A stretch of 64,000 nucleotides of DNA, from NCBI GenBank assembly GCA_960531495.1, contig OY482846.1, forward strand, positions 37,737,565-37,801,564. The letters run 5' to 3'. This document shows positions 59,402 to 64,000 of the stretch, piece after piece. The DNA comes from Zeus faber. Its lineage: Eukaryota; Chordata; Actinopteri; Zeiformes; Zeidae. The notes beneath the pieces were generated by a model that did no database searches, had not been told where the DNA came from, and saw only the letters and a program-made list of their open reading frames with translations. The first letter of the stretch is position 1; each line of letters starts with the position of its first letter. A program made the position numbers and the translations under genes.

Positions 59402-60078
59402 CCATGGAGAAGTACATATTTAATCAAAATTGGTATGTCTGAAACTGGTACCAGACAATGTACACGCACATACGAGGCATGGTGTATTTTGTGCAGGAAG
59501 TGTTTCAGACTCGGCACGATGAGTTTCAAGGCAGTGGAATCTCACATGTAGAGTGAGAAACACAAAACTGCCACCTTAACCCACCAACAGACACCAGGTA
59601 TTTCCCAATTCTGTTCTCCCCTCATCTCCACCCCCATCTCTGATTCCAGCACCAGCGGAAACAGATCTCCGGACAACATTTGGGTGTACGCCTCCACTGA
59701 AAGCAGGGGTAGCGTGGTGTCTGAACACAGTGACAAAACACCAATCATACAAGTCAAATGAGGGAGTAAGAGACATATTCCGTGCAATGTCCCCGGAACC
59801 CTGAAATTGCCCACACTGACGCACGCAGTTCAGACAAGACAACCCACATCATCAGCCCCGCAAATCTCAGATCAGCTGGTTGCAGATGCCAACAAAGACG
59901 CATTCGTTTTAATGTTTCGACGAGAGCCTCCGTCAAACAACGAAAACCAAACAACTGGATCTGCATGTCCGCTATTGGTGCAAACATCACACCCAATCCA
60001 GATCTTTGGGATCTGGGACATGGAACAGCCCAGGATGTACTGCACCATTTCAAAGTTAGAAGCCAGCACAAATTGATT
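59402..60078 (+). pseudogene. hAT-like transposase N-terminus with BED-type zinc finger
   Basis: From an ATG at 59402 (MEKYIFNQNWYV), and after a frameshift, WCILCRKCFRLGTMSFKAV, then ESHM, stop, SEKHK. This forms C-x2-C...H-x4-H, the BED-type finger that binds transposon ends. A Ser/Thr-rich linker follows (QQTPGISQFCSPLISTPISD), then a segment with IFGIWDMEQPRMYCTISKLE. Stops after ESHM and before GSKRH. Placement just inside the left TIR fits. Opposite-strand frames of similar length are shadows. Confidence 0.5.
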
Positions 60079-60244
60079 ATGTTTAAACTAGGCATTTACA
60101 CTACATGGAAGCCACAGGTCAAGCTGGTAATAACGGAGCTCAGAATCAAACCTGACACAGGGGGGTTGGGGCGTGATTATTGTTTATTAACTTAACAGTA
60201 ACTTCAGCTTGTTTGTTGCCTTAGCTTAATTAATTATTATTATT

Positions 60245-60301
60245 GCTATAGATGCCTTACCTGTGTCTGCCTCCCATCCATTACAATGATATGCTGTTTA
60301 G
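60245..60301. repeat. 57-bp identical direct repeat, copy 2
   Basis: Exact copy of 58459-58515, located in an apparently non-coding part of the hAT-like element. Confidence 0.9.
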
Positions 60302-60661
60302 CCAGTTTGCTAAATGTTACTGGATCCCATATGAATCCAGCATTATTGTTTATGTAATAATTCTATTTTTTTCTTTTTTATAATCTTTTTTTATAAAAAC
60401 ATTTATAAGCACACACACAGCACATGCACACACTTCCGTAATACATCTGCAAGCAGGGAGGACTTCACGGTTCTTTCCAAATCCACAAAGTTTCCACTTC
60501 AACCCTGTGGCCACCGGAGGCTTGAGAACCTACCAGTTGTGGAGAGGGCTCTAGATGTGTGGCCTCCAGGGACCACATACATGGATGCAGTCAGGACAAG
60601 GAAGCTACCAAATCCTGGAACATCATCGCCATCGAACATCAACCCTTGAAGCGGCAGAGAA

Positions 60662-61036
60662 AGTGTTCTGGCGCAGGGCCAGGGAATGAGGAAGAGGAGG
60701 CAGGCGGAGGCGAAACAGCGCCATTTGGCGTGAATTTTATTCTCCGTTTTTTTAAACAAAAGGTGGCTCGTGGGCCAAAATATGAAATCATGGGCTCGCA
60801 GGCCATTATGCAAATAGTCGGTGCGCTTCAGCGCTTTAGTGAGCTCCCGCTGTGTCATGTCTAGCGGCTTGCGTATCGGGATTACTCGCCCGGTCCAACA
60901 TGTACCGCAAGCACGCCGATCCTCACTGCGGGGACAACAAAACATATATTTTTTCCTGGGTTTGGGATCAGACGAATCAGCGGGGTCCCTCTGTTGATTC
61001 GCCCGATCCGCCTGCACCGCGCCCCCTTGGTCCATC
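60662..61036 (-). mobile_element. LTR insertion (Gmr1-like LTR family), minus
   Basis: Plus text starts TGTTCTGGCGCAGGGCCAGG and ends CTTGGTCCATCA, the reverse complement of the type seen at 44732-45101 (shared GGGCCAGGGAATGAGGA, GAAACAGCGCC and GGTGGCTCGTGGGCC). It lies between transposase codons for AEK and PLI. A clean target duplication is not visible. Confidence 0.7.
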
Positions 61037-61262
61037 AACCTCTCATTGTTGTAAAACTCTACTTCTAAATGTCTGTCACCAGGACCTTCAATCCTTTTTT
61101 GACCACATACCAGACGGACGAGCCAGTGATGCCATTCCCTGCAAATGATTTGGCAGAGGTGATTAAAGTAATTATATTATAGTACTGTACAATTGGGTTA
61201 TGGCCATTTTATGTTCATTGATTGTACTTCTGATAATGTATATATTATTATCATATGGTAAT

Positions 61263-61415
61263 GTGTGGTGGTCCAAGGGGGTTTGGTCAAGCCACCATTG
61301 CAGGCCGGCGGTGCAGGATCCCATCCCGGGGCCGCTCAGCTGCAGGCTCAGCCGCTGTTTCTTCCCGCACTAAGGGATTGCTTCCTGTGTGGCGGAGATG
61401 TGCGGTGATCTGGAT
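61263..61415 (+). mobile_element. 5' fragment of Gmr1-like LTR family, plus
   Basis: TGTGGTGGTCCAAGGGGGTT and GGCGGTGCAGGATCCCATCC match the first ~150 bases of 44732-45101. It stops before the polyadenylation region. It sits in an apparent intron of the hAT-like transposase. Confidence 0.65.
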
Positions 61416-62632
61416 ATACAAATTTTCATATTATAGGTCATCCTCATTATCCCTGAACTTCAAAGACAGGAAAAGATAGAACTCACGGTCCTCGAGTTTT
61501 GGAGGGACTGCATCAAGGTGATGTCAACCATCCTTCAGAAAGTGCAGGACAAGAGCCTCTTAAAATGTATACATACAATGCATTACAATGTCTCTAAAAG
61601 TAAAATAAACTAATTTATGTAAATAGCATCTAAATAAGTGTAGGCATCCAGGAAGTGCATATTATATGAATTTACCTGGTTCTTAGCTCGCACCTAGTAA
61701 GTGTGACTGTAAAATAAAGTGTTTATATTTGTTTGATTTGTTGCAGGTGATGTGATTACCTAACAGTTTTGGAATTTCATATCTGTTGAGGCTAGAAATA
61801 ACTCCTTCCTTTTCTTACAACCCACCGAGACTAGGCTGGATGTCTTCCTGAATCATGGGAGTTTTGAAGGAAGTTTCTCAATAAACAAAGATGGAAAGTT
61901 GCAACATGCAGGAAGACATGATGGTCACCCAGCGACCCTCGGTTGCATCAACTAGGTCCAGGTGCAGGGTTAAAGAAGGAAGTTTCCTTGTTTGAGGTGT
62001 CAAACATTCTGCAGGAGGATGCCGATCAGCTCACACCACAAGCTGAAGGAAAGGCTGGCACCCTGATGTACACCGAATCACCAAATAAGTCGTGCTAAGC
62101 AAGTGGTATAAACAACAAATGGCGTATAACAAACAGGTGGCGGCAGAATTGACAGAAGCATTGAGATCCATGCCATAGCTTTGAGAAAGGCTAACCAGTT
62201 AAATGACAGGGGACATGCGTTCGCTTTTTTGCGAATGCGTTATCCTATGATGTGATGCTTCACTTTGAGATAAAATAATTGCAGTAGAATAGCTGTTGGG
62301 AATTTGTTCTCAGCTAGGCGGCCTTTTTACTGATATTTCAGGATTTTCATGTTTTATGTAATTGTTTTCCATGTGTGCCACTCTAGAAATTGTTACATGT
62401 GTTTCACTGTTTGAAATAGATCATGTAGTTTTTTTTCACTGGACCAAAAAGTCATATTATATGTTGCAATAAACATGTGGGCGAAATTGTCCCAAACCCT
62501 TGCTAATTGACTTATTGTTTTTTTCTTAAATTTTGGTTATTGTAAAGTTCATCTTTAAATTCATTTCAAGTGGCATTAAAAAAAAAGTCTTAAAGTCTTA
62601 GATCTAACTTGCCTTAAGCGGTAGGAACCCTG

Positions 62633-64000
62633 AGAGGGGAGGCATGGGGAAAGAGGGAGGGCACAGATACGTACACTGCAGATACATGCATGGATGTTAA
62701 GCAATTTAAAATGCATAGGTTTAAATGTTGTTCTGACTAGCACAAAATAAAAGCAGGATACTGTGTTTTCTCGATTGAATGGTCTATTCAATTCAATAAT
62801 AGGTGAGAATAGGGATATAGGGTCAGTATGAATTTCATTCATAGATAAAATTTAACTGTATATAATAGCAGTGTTTTATTAAATTAAATGAATTTGTTAA
62901 TTTGGTCGGTATATACCTTAACATGTCATTTGCAAAGCCCAATTGTTTGACATTTCAAACCCTAATGTTAACCCTAGCCACTACAAAAAGTACATTTTCA
63001 CGTAATTTTGTTATGCATCTTGATGCAATTACCTCATGGGTAAAGTAGTTGTATTGTTATGAACCTAAAAAGGAAAAGAACGTATGGGTAAAAAACAACA
63101 TGCATGTGTTACTTAATCTGGTCAGGGGACATGCTAGTGCCACTTAAAATGGCCTCACATATGATTCAGGGCTTTGCAAATTACGTATCTAAACTCTGAC
63201 AATGCAGGTAAATTCCCAGACCAAATTCACCCCTAGTAACACATGGATATCATTTTTCACCCATAAATTCATTTAAATTTTAGGTTTTATAGGTCTACCC
63301 ATGAGGCAATTGCATCAAGATGCATTACAAAATGGTGCAGAAATTGTAGTTTGTGTAGTTTTTTAGAGTCAAGGTTTGGCGTTAGGGTTCAAACGTCAAT
63401 AAATAACTGCGTTAATATTACGTAATGCATATAATAATTAGTTTTTGCTCCTGTAGAAGCCACAAGTCTGTATGATATCAACCTTGTTTGAAGAAAAACA
63501 TGTTTTATTCACAATTTCATGGAGACTACACTTCCCATAATCCCATAAAAAGTGTAACAGCAACATCTCTGATTGGTGGAGCTCTCTGTTACCGTGGAAA
63601 TGTTTACAGCACTGGCTGAGGGGTACATATATCCCTATTTTCGCCAAACCTTGAATAAAAAAAAAAACCTTTCAATAGAGAATAAGCAGAATCAGCGTCC
63701 CTCTTTTATTTTGTGCTGGTCAGAACAAAATGTAAACCCATGCATCTTCAATCTTGATACATCCATGGTCCCCTGCCCCACCTGCCCGCGGTGGCGTACT
63801 TTAGTCATGTTAGTTTTAGTTTTAGTGTACGCACAGTATCTGCCCCCCCCCCCTGCCCCCCTAAAGTCAACAAAAATCTCACCAATTCAAATGAATTGGT
63901 TTGAATTCACCAACCGGATTCGGAATACCTGGGCCTCCCAGCGTTCCAGCGTTGTTTGGGCTCCCTCTCTCCCTCTGAACCCAGCCAGCCTCTGCAGGCT
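62633..64000. other. No recognisable gene
   Basis: AT-rich sequence. A pair of near-inverted segments (GGTTCAAACGTC-type text near 63390 and CATCTTGATGCAATTACCTC at 63017 versus GAGGCAATTGCATCAAGATG at 63302) forms an inverted repeat about 265 bases apart. A C-run lies at 63842-63861. No coding motif. Confidence 0.45.

Larger units (their letters stand above)
60512..61580 (+). pseudogene. hAT-like transposase middle region, split by LTR
   Basis: LENLPVVERALDVWPPGTTY, then MDAVRTRKLPNPGTSS and, after a shift, STLEAAEK up to 60661. Coding sense resumes after the inserted LTR at 61037 with PLIVVKLYF and FNPFLTTYQTDEPVMPFPAN, then DLAEVIK followed by GTAATT (donor-like). A later exon starts after TATTATAG at 61435: VILIIPELQRQEKIELTVLE, FWRDCIKVMSTILQKVQDKS. 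The order and sense match a single transposase. The catalytic DDE residues cannot be placed. It is interrupted, with at least one stop and one frameshift. Confidence 0.5.
59096..62632 (+). mobile_element. hAT-like DNA transposon with multi-exon transposase, nested LTRs
   Basis: Left CAGGGTTCCTGCGCATCCTT and right AAGCGGTAGGAACCCTG are inverted ends of the CAGGGTTCC type, common in fish hAT-related elements. Transposase-like fragments lie in order on plus between them: BED-type zinc finger (59.40-60.08 kb), LPVVERALDVWPP segment (60.52-60.65 kb), PLIVVKLYF to NDLAEVIK (61.04-61.17 kb), and LEFWRDCIKVMSTILQ (61.43-61.58 kb). Two LTR-family pieces are inserted inside. An exact 8-bp target duplication is not visible. 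Confidence 0.6.

Overview
The window looks like repeat-rich intergenic or intronic DNA from a ray-finned (teleost) fish. Evidence: a Gmr1-like Ty3/gypsy element, a Tx1-type L1-clade LINE, L2/CR1-type LINE tails, three tRNA-derived SINEs of a type common in fish, hAT, Tc1 and pogo-like DNA transposons, a gamma/epsilon-type endogenous retrovirus, and long (CA)n and (TA)n arrays. I found no intact host protein gene. All recognisable coding sequence is transposon- or retrovirus-derived, or is a broken copy of a multi-copy gene family. Gene symbols are left empty for that reason.

Layout. 1-4.6 kb: no recognisable gene; two microsatellites and one dispersed repeat. 4.6-8.1 kb: an internally deleted endogenous retrovirus on the minus strand, with LTR, polypurine tract, env remnant, reverse transcriptase start, protease, gag zinc knuckle and capsid, and second LTR. 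8.4-9.5 kb: a DNA transposon whose relative lies at 33.6-34.9 kb. 10.5-11.2 kb: a broken Myb/SANT-like gene. 11.2-11.5, 18.4-18.7 and 27.0-27.3 kb: three LTRs of one family, the last followed by a tRNA-Lys-type primer-binding site. 12.1-15.4 kb: a Tx1-like LINE on the minus strand, keeping ORF1 and the ORF2 endonuclease but no reverse transcriptase. 16.0-18.0 kb: exons of a spliced, inactivated gene on the minus strand, with a TIR element carrying an 11-bp minisatellite inside one intron. 19.4-20.5 kb: degenerate tandem units of 250-330 bp.

22-31 kb: L2-type LINE tail, Tc1 transposase remnants, an LTR-like family with CCAAT-box repeats (29.5-30.0 kb), a SINE and long simple repeats. 36.8-37.5 kb: a 670-bp AGY trinucleotide tract. 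39.7-41.2 and 49.4-51.4 kb: two Gmr1-like retrotransposon remnants with integrase upstream of reverse transcriptase. 44.73-45.10 kb: a solo LTR that resembles the LTR next to the second Gmr1 copy. 42.36-42.57 kb: a near-palindromic foldback element. 53-57.3 kb: hAT-like non-autonomous elements with a local ~510-bp duplication. 59.1-62.6 kb: a multi-exon hAT-like transposon with two LTR insertions.

Together the features record successive nested insertions rather than a working pathway. The points most worth checking are the spliced pseudogene at 16-18 kb, the integrase-first Gmr1 copies whose catalytic Asp codons all decayed at CpG sites, the hAT transposase cut by an LTR, and the tandem array that repeats a splice-donor-like sequence. 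Family names come from motif recognition without database searches. Most repeat edges are accurate to 5-30 bases unless exact ends are stated.
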